Assembly (NCBI GenBank): GCA_030592655.1 | Contig: JAUVIQ010000003.1 | Location: 1-42,941, forward strand | Reading direction: 5' to 3' | DNA: 42,941 nt | Source of the DNA: Planctomycetales bacterium | Lineage (GTDB): Bacteria; Planctomycetota; Phycisphaerae; SM23-33 | Shown here: one piece after another, positions 23,599-32,871 of the stretch | Numbering within the stretch: the stretch's first letter is position 1 | Layout of the letters: each line of letters begins with the position of its first letter | Translations under genes and position numbers: made by a program | The notes under the pieces: generated by a model | The model's database searches: none | What the model saw: the letters and a program-made list of their open reading frames with translations, nothing else | What the model was told of the DNA's origin: nothing

Positions 23599-23733
23599 AT
23601 GGGACATAAACGAAGCAACGGAAAACTCGGGTGGCGTAACAAGAAGGCCAATCACGGTATCAAACCTCACAAGGGTCTTGAAAAGAGCCGCTTTAACCGC
23701 CAATTCCGCAAGAAACGCAACCTCCCGGTGTAA
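23599..23733 (+). CDS. 44-residue highly basic small protein
   Basis: Short ORF starting MGHKRSNGKLGWRNKKANHG and ending KKRNLPV. Fifteen of 44 residues are Lys/Arg, with one acidic residue. Composition and size resemble ribosome- or RNA-associated small proteins (bTHX-like in style), but I do not recognise the family. GTGGAATAGAA precedes the ATG, a weak ribosome site. The whole sequence is uninterrupted, and its KR-rich composition is unlike the flanking repeat DNA, which argues for a real gene. RNA binding is inference only. Confidence 0.6.
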   Translation: MGHKRSNGKLGWRNKKANHGIKPHKGLEKSRFNRQFRKKRNLPV

Positions 23734-23814
23734 GCAAAAATACCCAGAGATGAGCGATACGTAGTATCCCTTTGGGAAGCGAATCTCCGGGAATGCACAT
23801 CAAACCCAAAGTTC

Positions 23815-23844
23815 TTGACGACTCGGCATCCGGGTATCTACAAT
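23815..23844 (+). promoter_or_regulatory. Promoter of the HicBA operon
   Basis: TTGACG at 23815-23820, 18-nt spacer, TACAAT at 23839-23844. Predicted start near 23851 gives a leader of only about 10 nt before the ATG at 23861, with GAGG just inside it. Confidence 0.65.
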
Positions 23845-23860
23845 CATGGTGAGGTAAGTC

Positions 23861-24067
23861 ATGAAATTAATCGTAACTCTTGAGCGCGACGAGAGCGGCA
23901 TGATCGTTGCGGAGTGCCCTTCCATCCCGGGATGTGTTTCTCAGGGTGCTACTGAAGACGAAGCCATTGCCAACGTCCGCGAGGCAATCCTGGCCTGCCT
24001 CGAAACCCGCGCCGCCAACGGTATGCCATTAACTGTGGCGATACGCGAAGTCGAGGTCGTGGTGTAA
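23861..24067 (+). CDS. HicB-like antitoxin
   Basis: 68 residues of the HicB N-terminal fold: VTLERDESGMIVAECPSIPGCVSQGATEDEA is broken here by the usual strand and the PSIPGCVSQG motif typical of HicB antitoxins. HicB neutralises the HicA mRNA interferase. The form is short, lacking the C-terminal DNA-binding domain of long HicB proteins, so autoregulation may be weak or absent. Its stop overlaps the hicA start (TAATG), a tight translational coupling. Antitoxin precedes toxin here, the reverse of the E. coli hicA-hicB order, but this order is common in other bacteria. Confidence 0.9.
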   Translation: MKLIVTLERDESGMIVAECPSIPGCVSQGATEDEAIANVREAILACLETRAANGMPLTVAIREVEVVV

Positions 24068-24288
24068 TGCCCAAATTGCCCGTGGTTTCCGGCGCTGAGG
24101 CTGTAAAGGTTTTCGAACGGGCCGGCTGGCACAAAAACCGCCAACGAGGCAGCCATGTCGTTATGCTCAAGCCGGGCCATATTGCCAGCCTCTCCGTTCC
24201 CCAGCACCGCGAACTTGCTCCCGGCACATTACGCTCGCTCATCAGAGCCTCCGGAATGACAGTCGGGGAATTCATCGACCTCCGGTAA
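24067..24288 (+). CDS. HicA-like mRNA interferase toxin
   Basis: 73 residues with the HicA dsRBD-like pattern: SGAEAVKVFERAGW, then RQRGSHVVML with the catalytic His (GSHVVM), and VPQHRELAPGTLRSLIRASG. HicA cleaves mRNA during translation stress (family knowledge). The gene overlaps the HicB stop by one nucleotide. Full length and all key residues present, so likely functional. Alone in this window it forms a complete type II pair. Confidence 0.9.
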   Translation: MPKLPVVSGAEAVKVFERAGWHKNRQRGSHVVMLKPGHIASLSVPQHRELAPGTLRSLIRASGMTVGEFIDLR

Positions 24289-24353
24289 CAAGGGATGCCA
24301 TAGGTCGCAGTGGCTTGCCGGACTATAAGGTTTTCATTGTCGTGACGAAGAAA

Positions 24354-24815
24354 ATGAAACCGATTCGAAGCGCACCTAAGGCGATTATTGTTGAGGATGG
24401 GCGTCTGCTGGCGTTGAAGATGCAGGACGCCGAGGGCGTCTGGTACATGCTTCCCGGCGGCGGCCAGCAGGTGGGCGAAACGCTCGACGAGGCGCTGAAA
24501 CGCGAATGCCGCGAAGAACTGGGCGTCGATGTCGAAGTAGGCAAATTGCGATTCGTCCGCGATTACATCGGTAAAAACCACGAATTCGCCGACGAAGACG
24601 GCGACGCTCACCAGGTTGAGTGCATGTTCGAATGTCGCATTATCGACCCCGCAGGCCTCGGCAACGGCGCCAAGCCGGACCCGGGCCAGGTCGGCGTAGA
24701 ATGGTTGCCGGCTGAAACGTTAGAAGAGTATCGCCTGTATCCCAAGGCCTTGCGCCCGCTGATAAAACGCATGGACACCGAGCCGCTGTCGGTCTATATG
24801 GGTGATGTGAATTGA
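24354..24815 (+). CDS. Nudix hydrolase
   Basis: 153 residues from the ATG at 24354; an upstream TTG or GTG (24315, 24342) could extend it by up to 13 residues. A complete Nudix box is visible: GGQQVGETLDEALKRECREELGV matches Gx5Ex7REUxEExGU, here given in parts: GETLDEAL, RECREELG. The enzyme hydrolyses a nucleoside diphosphate linked to some group X; preceding MLPGGG is typical of the MutT/ADP-ribose-like set. Later residues ADEDGDAHQVECMFECRI suggest further metal or substrate contacts. It follows hicA by 65 nt and may be cotranscribed. Substrate unknown. Confidence 0.9.
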   Translation: MKPIRSAPKAIIVEDGRLLALKMQDAEGVWYMLPGGGQQVGETLDEALKRECREELGVDVEVGKLRFVRDYIGKNHEFADEDGDAHQVECMFECRIIDPAGLGNGAKPDPGQVGVEWLPAETLEEYRLYPKALRPLIKRMDTEPLSVYMGDVN

Positions 24816-24898
24816 GACCCTATCTTCTGCGGTACACGTCGCAATGGTGGGCGATCTTCAAGACCGGCGCGACAATAACGCTACACGAGAAGAGGATA

Positions 24899-25228
24899 TC
24901 AGGATTCCAGGAGTTGGCGGATCGCTTCACGAAGGACGGGCAGATGGTTCTCAATGATGTTCCAGACTTCGTTGAGATCGACGCCCATATAATCGTGGAT
25001 CAGGACATCTCGAAATCCCGCCACGTCACGCCAGACAATCTCAGGCCGCTTTTGCTTCGTGGCTTCGCTGATTCGTTTGGTCGCTTCGCCGATGATCTCG
25101 AAGTTGCGGATGATCGCATCCTGCGCCATTGGATTCTGCATGAACTCATCCCGCCCGCCGGCGCTATAGGCGTCCACCTTCTCGATGGCCTCTGCGATAT
25201 GTGTCAGATATACATGGTCGTCTTTCAC
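24899..25228 (-). CDS. HepT-like HEPN toxin
   Basis: 109 residues, all-helical HEPN fold with the RX4HXY RNase-like motif (Arg73, His78, Tyr80 in RDVLIHDY). HepT is the toxin of MntA/HepT type VII systems, in which MntA AMPylates the Tyr of this motif (family knowledge). It begins with GTG overlapping the stop of the upstream MntA-like gene by four nucleotides (GTGA), so the two are translationally coupled. It converges on the Nudix gene; the 83-nt gap contains no strong terminator that I can see. Confidence 0.85.
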   Translation of the reverse strand: MKDDHVYLTHIAEAIEKVDAYSAGGRDEFMQNPMAQDAIIRNFEIIGEATKRISEATKQKRPEIVWRDVAGFRDVLIHDYMGVDLNEVWNIIENHLPVLREAIRQLLES

Positions 25229-25749
25229 AGGGGCGCCACCTCCCGGAGAATACGGTCCCGAAGGGTATGATGCAGTGCATTCTCGTTAACGACGTCAACC
25301 TTGCGTCCCAGCAGGTCTTCCAGGTCATGGATCATCCCGATGCGGTCCAGCAGGGAGCGGTCCTGCTCCATTCGCACCAGAAGGTCCAGGTCGCTTTGCT
25401 CCGTCGCATCGCCGCGTACGAACGAGCCAAAGACGCGAACATCCCGTGCGCCGTGCCGCGCGGCAATGTGGAGAATCGCGTCGCGCTTCTTGCGAATGCC
25501 GTCCAGCGAGACCATAACCTGTTCCTTTTTCAGAGGGATATTCCGCCCTCGTTCCTTGCGGGCCTTGCGGGCGTCGGCGAGGTCAATCTCATCTTCCAGA
25601 CGCTGGAGGGCCTCCAAGTCGTCCACCGGCACAACGGCAAAGGCCGGTTTGCCGTTCCGGCTGACAACAACCCGCTCGCCGCGATGCTGAACCCTGCCGG
25701 TAATATCCGACAACTCCCTGCGAAATTCCCGTAGTGCGCACGAATCCAT
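25225..25749 (-). CDS. Phd/YefM-like antitoxin fused in frame to MntA-like nucleotidyltransferase
   Basis: A single 174-codon frame. Residues 1-75 look like a Phd/YefM antitoxin (REFRRELSDITGRVQHRGER, then AFAVVPVDDLEALQRLEDE). Residues 78-174 are a complete minimal nucleotidyltransferase with GSx10DxD (Gly107, Ser108, Asp119, Asp121), the MntA antitoxin of MntA/HepT. An internal ATG at 25518 (Met78) is preceded by AAAAAGGAACAGGTT, a strong ribosome site, so a separate 97-residue MntA may be made as well as, or instead of, the fusion. The first start has GGGGATT upstream. A Phd partner toxin gene is absent. The fusion would give MntA a DNA-binding autoregulatory head. The reading frame is seen directly; the function is inferred. 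Confidence 0.85.
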   Translation of the reverse strand: MDSCALREFRRELSDITGRVQHRGERVVVSRNGKPAFAVVPVDDLEALQRLEDEIDLADARKARKERGRNIPLKKEQVMVSLDGIRKKRDAILHIAARHGARDVRVFGSFVRGDATEQSDLDLLVRMEQDRSLLDRIGMIHDLEDLLGRKVDVVNENALHHTLRDRILREVAPL

Positions 25750-25783
25750 TATTCAATCCCCTGTTCCCGGTCAACAAAAGTTC

Positions 25784-25817
25784 AACTGTTTTCACTGTTT
25801 AATAAGTTACAACAGTT
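25784..25817. promoter_or_regulatory. Possible operator upstream of Phd-MntA/HepT
   Basis: Inverted repeat AACTGTT (25784-25790) and AACAGTT (25811-25817), separated by 20 nt, 35 nt upstream of the Phd start. Spacing suits a dimeric antitoxin repressor. No good promoter hexamers could be fixed, so the assignment is tentative. Confidence 0.35.
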
Positions 25818-25885
25818 TATCGGACATGTCAAGTGAAAAATTCGTTAAAAAAGAATGGTGCGGGGCATAAAAATCCTGAAATGAT

Positions 25886-27190
25886 TCACATCTTTTCCAT
25901 CGCATCCTTCACTTCGCGTGAGAGTCTTACCGCGCACCAGCGTTTCCCGCACATTGCGCAGTAGTCTTCGTCCGCGGGTAAGTCTCTGTGGTGTATGTCC
26001 TTTGCGGCCTCGCCGTCAAACGCCAGTTCAAACTGTTTCGCCCAGTCGAGTTCTGCCCGCGCGTCGGAGATGGCGTCGTCGCGGTCCCGCGCGCCGGCTC
26101 TGCCGTGGGCAATATCGGCGGCGTGTGCGGCTATCCTGTAAGCGATGCAGCCGGTGCGGACGTCCTCCGGCGTCGGGAGCGTAAGATGTTCTGCCGGCGT
26201 TACATAGCACAAAAACGACGCGCCGTAATAAGCCGCCATAGTTGCGCCTATCGCAGAAGTAATGTGATCGTAGCCGGGGAAAATGTCGGTAACTATGGGG
26301 CCTAGAACGTAGAACGGCGCGCCGTCGCAGAGTTGCTCCTGGCGCTTCATGTTCATTTCTATCTGGTCGAGCGGAATGTGTCCGGGTCCTTCGACCATGC
26401 ACTGCACGCCGGACGCCCGCGCCCGGGCCACCAGTTCGCCAAGCGTCGCCAGTTCGGCGAATTGGGCGTCGTCCGAAGCATCGGCAAGGCAGCCGGGACG
26501 CAGGCCGTCGCCCAGTGAATACGTTACGTCATACTCGCGGCAGATGGCGGAAATTTCGTCGAACATCTCGTAGAGCGGGTTCTGACGGTTGTGGTGCAAC
26601 ATCCACTTTCCCAGCAGACTCCCGCCGCGAGAAACGATGCCCATCTTCCGAGGCTTGACCAAATCCAGATGCTCACGCAGCAGGCCGGCGTGGATCGTAA
26701 AGAAATCGACGCCCTGGGAAGCCTGTTTTTCAATCGTCGCCAGCATCTGCTCATACGTCAGGTCTTCGATGTCTCTTCCGGCGATCATCGAATATATCGG
26801 GACCGTACCGATCGGGACGGCGGCATTGGAGATCAGATGCGTGCGGATTTCGTCCAGGTCCCCGCCGGTGGAGAGGTCCATGACGGCGTCGGCTCCGTAT
26901 CGGACAGCCCACTGCAACTTCGTCAATTCCAACTCCTGGCAGGAACTGTCAGGCGAGGCTCCAATATTGGCGTTAATCTTAACGGTCGCCGCCCTGCCGA
27001 TACCGATCGGGTCGAGTTTGACGCCCGTTTCGGCGTTACCTGTAAGATGCAGTCGATTGGCGGGGATAACAAGTCGGCCTGCGGCGACCTCGGCGCGGAC
27101 TTCTTCGGCATCAAGCCGCTCGCGCCGGGCGACTCGTTCGATTTCCGGCGTGATTTTACCGGCAACAGCCTGTTGGTATTGCGTTGTCAT
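25886..27190 (-). CDS. thiC: Phosphomethylpyrimidine synthase ThiC
   Basis: 434 residues, the length of the short bacterial ThiC form. It is a radical-SAM enzyme that rearranges aminoimidazole ribotide to hydroxymethylpyrimidine phosphate in thiamine synthesis. Signatures include [46 protein letters not shown] and the C-terminal cluster-binding CAMCGKRWC (Cx2Cx4C), all intact. Expression is controlled by the TPP riboswitch and terminator between 27221 and 27382. Start at the ATG 27190. No other thi genes are in the window. Confidence 0.97.
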   Translation of the reverse strand: MTTQYQQAVAGKITPEIERVARRERLDAEEVRAEVAAGRLVIPANRLHLTGNAETGVKLDPIGIGRAATVKINANIGASPDSSCQELELTKLQWAVRYGADAVMDLSTGGDLDEIRTHLISNAAVPIGTVPIYSMIAGRDIEDLTYEQMLATIEKQASQGVDFFTIHAGLLREHLDLVKPRKMGIVSRGGSLLGKWMLHHNRQNPLYEMFDEISAICREYDVTYSLGDGLRPGCLADASDDAQFAELATLGELVARARASGVQCMVEGPGHIPLDQIEMNMKRQEQLCDGAPFYVLGPIVTDIFPGYDHITSAIGATMAAYYGASFLCYVTPAEHLTLPTPEDVRTGCIAYRIAAHAADIAHGRAGARDRDDAISDARAELDWAKQFELAFDGEAAKDIHHRDLPADEDYCAMCGKRWCAVRLSREVKDAMEKM

Positions 27191-27220
27191 TTTGGGACTC
27201 TATTCTCTTTCCGGCGGCGC

Positions 27221-27275
27221 AAAAGTAAAGCCGCTTCAGGTCGATGAAGCGGCCGGTGAGTATCCTGCTTTACTT
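27221..27275 (-). terminator. thiC leader terminator with competing antiterminator
   Basis: On the minus strand a 9-bp stem, GCCGCTTCA / TGAAGCGGC with loop CGACCT-type (27230-27238 and 27245-27253 on the plus coordinates), is followed by TTTACTTTT. An upstream AAGTAAAGC (27267-27275) is the exact complement of GCTTTACTT (27223-27231), which overlaps the terminator's 3' side. The two pairings exclude each other, giving a readable expression platform: TPP binding should free the terminator. Confidence 0.75.
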
Positions 27276-27288
27276 AAACACGCGCCGA

Positions 27289-27382
27289 CTCGCTTCCCTA
27301 CGCAGTTCACGCTCGCCTGGGCGGGCATTTACCGGTCAGGTTCAAAGGGTCATTCTCAGTCCGTAAGGACGCCCCTAGCAAA
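27289..27382 (-). promoter_or_regulatory. TPP riboswitch (THI element) upstream of thiC
   Basis: Conserved parts in order on the minus strand: AGGGGCG, CTGAGA (27354-27359), ACCCTTTGAACCTGA, AATGCC and GCGTAGGGAAGC. P1 can form from TTTGCT and AGCGAG. It binds thiamine pyrophosphate to switch off thiC. Between AATGCC and GCGTAGGGA there are about 20 extra nucleotides (27304-27323) compared with the canonical element, where these parts nearly abut. Whether they form an extra stem is unknown. Confidence 0.93.
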
Positions 27383-27409
27383 CCTCATTTTTATAAACAA
27401 CAACAAATC

Positions 27410-27521
27410 TCACCGCAGAGATCGCAGAGAACGCAGAGAACAAATAAAAAAACTTTTTTGTTTCTTTTCTCTGCGGTCTCTGCGTGCTCCCCTTGGGACG
27501 GCGAACAGCCGCCTGCGGTGA
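27410..27521. repeat. Word palindrome (cgcagaga family)
   Basis: Left arm TCACCGCAGAGATCGCAGAG (27410-) and right arm TTTCTCTGCGGTCTCTGCG (27462-27485), with outer TCACCGCAG / CTGCGGTGA (27410-27418 / 27513-27521). A separate 27-nt GC-rich piece (about 27486-27512) is included on the right. The same family is at 34829-34920. It lies between the stop of the lipoprotein gene (27547, minus) and the thiC riboswitch (minus). Confidence 0.8.
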
Positions 27522-27546
27522 AATTCTTCTTTTGTATACTCTTACT

Positions 27547-28789
<1,243 letters not shown>

Positions 28790-28793
<4 letters not shown>

Positions 28794-29125
28794 TTACTCC
28801 CGTGTATTTTGTCCAGTTGTCGCTTGAGTTGTTTGATTATCTTCAACTCGGACTGATTGAAATCCGCTCGTTGCCTCTTACCCAATGCCGAAAGAAGGTA
28901 AGTTACACCGGCATCGGGATAATCCGCAAAAAGAACACGAACGCCGCCTCGCTTACCACGACCGGCAGCGCCACAGCGTATCTTTTTTATCCCTCCGCTA
29001 CCCGGCACTATCGCTCCGTAACCTTGCATTACCTGTTTTTCCATCTCACGAACTTGTTCATCCGATACGCCATTGGCCTCAAACACCTGCCTGACCTGAC
29101 CGCTCTCGACGAATTCACGCTTCAT
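28790..29125 (-). CDS. HigB/RelE-superfamily toxin
   Basis: 111 residues. The C-terminal core GGVRVLFADYPDAGVTYLLSAL, here cited by parts (GGVRVLFADY, YLLSALGKRQR), followed by an ending helix with IIKQLKRQL, matches the RelE/HigB-like family COG4737 as I know it. These toxins are ribosome-dependent mRNA endonucleases. It is first in the operon, and the antitoxin follows with a 4-nt overlap. Complete length, so probably active. The operator lies 12 nt upstream of its start. Confidence 0.85.
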
Positions 29126-29136
29126 TGTCCAATTCC

Positions 29137-29181
29137 CGCTATACTAATTATTAGTATAGCGCACATTCAGGGCACAAGCAA
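29137..29181 (-). promoter_or_regulatory. HigBA promoter with palindromic operator
   Basis: A perfect 25-nt palindrome CGCTATACTAAT-T-ATTAGTATAGCG (29137-29161) contains the minus-strand -10 TATACT (29153-29158). A -35 TTGCTT sits at 29176-29181 with a 17-nt spacer. Binding of the HigA dimer here would cover the -10, the classical autorepression layout. Confidence 0.8.
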
Positions 29182-29220
29182 GTAGTAATATAAAAAGTCT
29201 GGAAAATATCCCCGTCATAC

Positions 29221-29256
29221 CGCCGGTTGGAATAGTCGGTCCTGACCGGCGTTTTT
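29221..29256 (+). terminator. Hairpin with T-run in the tig leader region
   Basis: CGCCGGT (29221-29227) pairs with ACCGGCG (29245-29251), followed by TTTTT. There is no plus-strand gene upstream, so it either ends antisense or unannotated transcription or insulates tig from it. The likely tig promoter starts downstream, at 29306. Confidence 0.5.
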
Positions 29257-29305
29257 GTTATCCGAGTTTCGTCGCGACATTTCAACGGTTTTGTCGATTG
29301 AGGCG

Positions 29306-29334
29306 TTGACGCCGACAATTAAATCGCTTACAGT
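29306..29334 (+). promoter_or_regulatory. Likely promoter of the tig-clpP operon
   Basis: TTGACG at 29306-29311, 17-nt spacer, TACAGT at 29329-29334; the start would be near 29341, giving a leader of about 64 nt before tig. Confidence 0.55.
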
Positions 29335-29404
29335 CAGCCCGCTGTAAGGGGTCATGTGAATCCCTTTGTAAATTGGTGAAGATAGAACTGGAACTGATAT
29401 TCAA

Positions 29405-30847
29405 ATGACTGAAGAAACCAAAAACGCACCGGAACAGGATACGCCCACAGACGACAGCGTCGCTGTGGACAATAACACCGAAGCCGTCGAGTCCGAAGAG
29501 GCCAAACTGCCCGATAACACGGTAACGACCGAAGACGTCGGAACACTGAAGAAGAAGGTTACCATCCAGGTTCCGCGGAAGACAATCGACGCGAAATTCG
29601 ACGAGATGTTCGGCGAACTCAACAGAACGGCCCAGGTACCGGGCTTCCGCATCGGGCACGCCCCGCGACGACTCATCGAAAAACGCTTCGGTAAAGACGT
29701 AGCCGACGACGTCCGAAACGCCATCGTCGGCGAGGCCGTCGGCGACGCGCTGGAAAATGCCGATTTCAAAACCATCGGCGAACCGGAAATCAAACTCGAC
29801 GAGATAAAACTTCCCGAAAAAGACGATATGACCTTCGACTTCGAAGTGGAAGTCGTGCCGGAATTCGACCTGCCGGAATACAAAGGAATCGAAATCAAAC
29901 GCCCCGCCATCGAAATTACCGATGAGCACGTCGAAAAATTCCTGACCAATTACCAGCAGCGATATGGGCGGCTTAAACCAACCGATACGCCCGCTGAAAA
30001 CGGCGACCTGATTATCGCCGACGTGAAAGTTACCGGCGATGGTATCGACCAGGACCTCCCTGACGCTGAACTACGCGTAGCCCCCGCCCAGATCGAAGGC
30101 ATCATCGTCGAAGACCTCGCCAAGGCGCTCGCCGGTAAAAAGATCGGCGACTCCCCGTCCGTGAAGACCACCGTCCCAGCCGCACATCCGAACGAGGACT
30201 GGCGCGAAAAGGAAGTTACCATCACGTTCGACATCAAAGAAATCAAGCGTCTGGAACTTCCGGAACTGAACGAGGAATTCGCCAAACAGGAAGGGTTCAA
30301 CTCATTGGATGAAATGCGCGAGGCATTCCGCGAGAGATTCCAGGCCCGTGCCCCGTTCGAGCAGCAGCGGGCGATGCAGGATCAGGTTCGAGGCTTCCTG
30401 ATGGAAAACGCCAGTTTCGACCTGCCCGAAGGACTCTCGCAACGTTACGCCAACCAACTGCTGACGAGGCGGTCCGTGGAGTTGATGAACTCCGGCGTAC
30501 CGAAGGACCAAATCGCCCAAAACCTCCAGGAACTCCAGGCCGCCGCTACTGAACAGGCTACCGGTGAACTGAAACTCTCGTTCATTCTGGGAAAACTGGC
30601 TGAAGCCGAGGAAATCGAGGTGGACGAAGGCGAAATCAACGCCCGAGTCGCCCAGGTCGCCGCACAGTATGGCCGACGACCCGAACGCCTCCGACACGAA
30701 ATGGAAAGCGAAGGGAAACTCGACCATCTCGTTACCGCGATAATAGAAGAAAAGGCCATCGCGAAGGTGCTGGAACAAGCCAATATCGTCGATACCGAAC
30801 CGGAAAAAGATAAAGAGAAAACCGACAAGGACAAGAAAAAGAAATAG
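29405..30847 (+). CDS. tig: Trigger factor (ribosome-associated chaperone)
   Basis: 480 residues. The ribosome-binding signature GFRxGxxP is present (VPGFRIGHAPRR, Phe81-Pro87). A FKBP-like PPIase segment (about 195-285) and the long helical C-terminal chaperone arms follow. Trigger factor shields nascent chains at the ribosome exit. Odd points are an acidic N-terminal extension of about 47 residues rich in Glu/Asp/Thr and a Lys-rich tail (KTDKDKKKK). The ribosome site before the ATG is weak. It is followed by two clpP genes, the common tig-clpP arrangement; clpX is not in the window. Confidence 0.95.
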   Translation: MTEETKNAPEQDTPTDDSVAVDNNTEAVESEEAKLPDNTVTTEDVGTLKKKVTIQVPRKTIDAKFDEMFGELNRTAQVPGFRIGHAPRRLIEKRFGKDVADDVRNAIVGEAVGDALENADFKTIGEPEIKLDEIKLPEKDDMTFDFEVEVVPEFDLPEYKGIEIKRPAIEITDEHVEKFLTNYQQRYGRLKPTDTPAENGDLIIADVKVTGDGIDQDLPDAELRVAPAQIEGIIVEDLAKALAGKKIGDSPSVKTTVPAAHPNEDWREKEVTITFDIKEIKRLELPELNEEFAKQEGFNSLDEMREAFRERFQARAPFEQQRAMQDQVRGFLMENASFDLPEGLSQRYANQLLTRRSVELMNSGVPKDQIAQNLQELQAAATEQATGELKLSFILGKLAEAEEIEVDEGEINARVAQVAAQYGRRPERLRHEMESEGKLDHLVTAIIEEKAIAKVLEQANIVDTEPEKDKEKTDKDKKKK

Positions 30848-30848
30848 A

Positions 30849-30945
30849 TAGCAGGATTACAGGGATTTTCTTTTATTTTTGTCCTGTAATCTTAAAATCC
30901 CTACTTGCCACGCCGTAGCTTTGGCGAAGGCGGGTAATCCCGCTA
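30849..30945. repeat. Short palindromes between tig and clpP
   Basis: AGGATTACAGGGATTTT (30852-) pairs with AATCTTAAAATCC-type sequence and GATTACAGGA with TCCTGTAATC (10 bp). A second piece follows, CCGTAGCTTTGGCGAAGGCGG with GCGGGTAATCCCGCT (30911-30944). The second resembles the small hairpin at 9111-9126. Both look like dispersed intergenic repeats rather than an efficient terminator. Confidence 0.6.
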
Positions 30946-30976
30946 TTCTTCTTCAGAATCAGAGGAATCAAAGAAC

Positions 30977-31567
30977 ATGGCATACACCGAATACGCCCGC
31001 CAGCGTGAGATGACGCTGGAAGAGCGTCTCGCCGAAGAGCGAATCGTCTTTCTCTGGGGTGAGATATCCCCGCCCGTCGCAGGCGCGCTGATAATGAGGC
31101 TGCTGGAACTGCACTCGAAGGCACAGAACCGCGACATCCACCTGTACATCAATTCGCCCGGTGGGTCCGTCGATGATACGCTGGCGATCTACGATACGAT
31201 GCAATTCCTCGAATGCGACGTAGCCACATACTGCGTCGGTCAGGCAGCCAGCGGCGCAGCCATCATTCTCGCATCAGGCACAAAAGGGAAACGCTTCGCC
31301 CTTCCCCACTCGAAGATAATGATCCACCAGCCATGGGGCGGCGTTACAGGACAGGCGTCCGACATACAGATTCAGGCGGAGGAAATCCTCAAGGCCAAGC
31401 GGATGCTCAATGAAATCCTGGCCCAACACACCGAAAAAACCGTTGAGCAGATCGAAAGCGAAACCGAACGCGACCGATACCTCACGCCAACGGAAGCAAA
31501 AGATTACGGAATTGTGGACGAGATCGTAACGGCCACCACACAAACCACAAAAAAGAAGAAAAAATAA
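30977..31567 (+). CDS. clpP: ClpP protease subunit, first copy
   Basis: 196 residues. Serine protease ring subunit degrading unfolded or tagged proteins with a Clp ATPase. The catalytic triad is present: Ser in GQAASGAAIIL, His in IMIHQPW, Asp in YGIVDEI. The oligomerisation handle and INSPGGSV loop are typical. Compared with the second copy, the residue after the catalytic Ser is Gly, not Met (ASG versus ASM), and the N-terminus is shorter, suggesting a specialised or hetero-oligomer subunit (inference). Twelve nt separate it from the second copy. Confidence 0.95.
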   Translation: MAYTEYARQREMTLEERLAEERIVFLWGEISPPVAGALIMRLLELHSKAQNRDIHLYINSPGGSVDDTLAIYDTMQFLECDVATYCVGQAASGAAIILASGTKGKRFALPHSKIMIHQPWGGVTGQASDIQIQAEEILKAKRMLNEILAQHTEKTVEQIESETERDRYLTPTEAKDYGIVDEIVTATTQTTKKKKK

Positions 31568-31579
31568 TCAGGTGTAACG

Positions 31580-32206
31580 ATGGAAAACCAACATCTCGTA
31601 CCGATTGTAGTTGAAAAGACAGGCAGGGGAGAGCGGAGTTACGATATCTACTCCCGTCTGCTGCGGGACCGTATCGTATTCATCGGCGGGCAGATTGACG
31701 ACGACCTCGCCAATCTCGTCGTCGCGCAACTGCTGTTCCTCTCAAACGAGGACCCGAAGTCCGACATCAGCATCTACGTCAACTCGCCCGGCGGGAGCAT
31801 ATCGGCAGGCCTGGCGATTTACGACACCATGCAGTTCGTCAGATGCGACGTCTCGACCGTCTGCGTAGGAATGGCCGCCTCGATGGGCGCGCTGCTGATG
31901 GCTGCGGGAACCAGCGGGAAACGGGCCATCCTGCCCAACAGCCGAGTCCTTATCCATCAACCACTCATTCGCGGCGTCCTTACAGGACCGGCCACCGAAC
32001 TGGACATCGAGGCACGCGAAATCATCCGGCTGCGAAAACGCCTCTACGAAGTCATGTCCAAGCACACAGAACAACCCGTCGAGCAGATCGAACGCGATTG
32101 CGACCGGAACAAGTGGCTCAACGCCGAAGAGGCGGTCAAATATGGCTGCGCCGACAGAATACTCCAACACATGCCACAAGCGGCATCAGAGAAAAAAGAA
32201 AAATGA
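31580..32206 (+). CDS. clpP: ClpP protease subunit, second copy
   Basis: 208 residues with the canonical ClpP signatures: Ser in [10 protein letters not shown], His in VLIHQPL and Asp in YGCADRI, plus [11 protein letters not shown]. This is the more E. coli-like of the two copies, and probably the main proteolytic ring. The pair may form mixed 14-mers like those of other bacteria with two ClpP proteins (family knowledge). Its stop overlaps the next gene's start (AAATGAG), so the lipoprotein is translated from the same message. Confidence 0.96.
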   Translation: MENQHLVPIVVEKTGRGERSYDIYSRLLRDRIVFIGGQIDDDLANLVVAQLLFLSNEDPKSDISIYVNSPGGSISAGLAIYDTMQFVRCDVSTVCVGMAASMGALLMAAGTSGKRAILPNSRVLIHQPLIRGVLTGPATELDIEAREIIRLRKRLYEVMSKHTEQPVEQIERDCDRNKWLNAEEAVKYGCADRILQHMPQAASEKKEK

Positions 32207-32868
32207 GACGCACGTCTTCCAGGACGAAGTTACCGGCAACGATATGTCTTTGTCTCGTCGGCGCTCTTACCGCAGGCTGTGCTCTACCATCGCAAACCGA
32301 AGACCCCGTTACCCTGCTCCGCCATTCCCGGCGGGAAAACGAGAAACTCAAAACCAGCCTCCATGATATGCAAATGGAACTGCTGGCCCGGCAGAAGCAA
32401 ATCCAGACCCTTCAGGGCCTCGGCGAGAAGCGGCTGGAGTTGCTGTTCTGCGTTACCGATATAAAACTCGGTAAATACACTGCCGGCGTGGACCTCGACG
32501 ATAAGCCGGGCCACGACGGCGTCCGGGTCTATCTGACGCCGATCGACGCCGACGGACACGCAATCAAAGCCGCCGGTGCGGTGAAAATCCAACTGTTCGA
32601 CCTCGCAGCCAAGGCCGGCGAAAACCTCGTATCCGCCTGCGCTTTCCCCGTCGATAAAATCGCCGAGCGATGGTCTGCCGGCTTTATGACATACCACTAC
32701 CGTTTCAATTGCCGCTGGAAAACCCCGCCCAAACACGACGAAATAACCGTCCGCGTCGAATTCACCGACTACCTCACCGGAAAAACCTTCACAACCCAAA
32801 AAGTCTGCAAAGTAAAACTGCCGATTCCGACACCAGCCACTGCTCCAGCCACTCAGCCCGGAGGCTGA
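32203..32868 (+). CDS. Hypothetical lipoprotein coupled to clpP
   Basis: 221 residues beginning at the ATG that overlaps the clpP stop by four bases. Signal peptide with an AGC lipobox (Cys about 26; -3 residue is Thr, slightly unusual). A short coiled-coil-like helix ([26 protein letters not shown] region, about 40-70) precedes a beta domain from about 85. The beta domain resembles that of the lipoprotein at 36351 (see findings). A Pro/Ala/Thr-rich tail ends the protein. Function unknown; likely periplasm-facing, perhaps a quality-control partner because it is cotranscribed with clpP (inference). Confidence 0.8.
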   Translation: MRRTSSRTKLPATICLCLVGALTAGCALPSQTEDPVTLLRHSRRENEKLKTSLHDMQMELLARQKQIQTLQGLGEKRLELLFCVTDIKLGKYTAGVDLDDKPGHDGVRVYLTPIDADGHAIKAAGAVKIQLFDLAAKAGENLVSACAFPVDKIAERWSAGFMTYHYRFNCRWKTPPKHDEITVRVEFTDYLTGKTFTTQKVCKVKLPIPTPATAPATQPGG

Positions 32869-32871
32869 TCC

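Noticed and set aside
24812-25270. 152-codon plus-strand frame after the Nudix gene
   Set aside because: Antisense to HepT, whose HEPN motif is clear.
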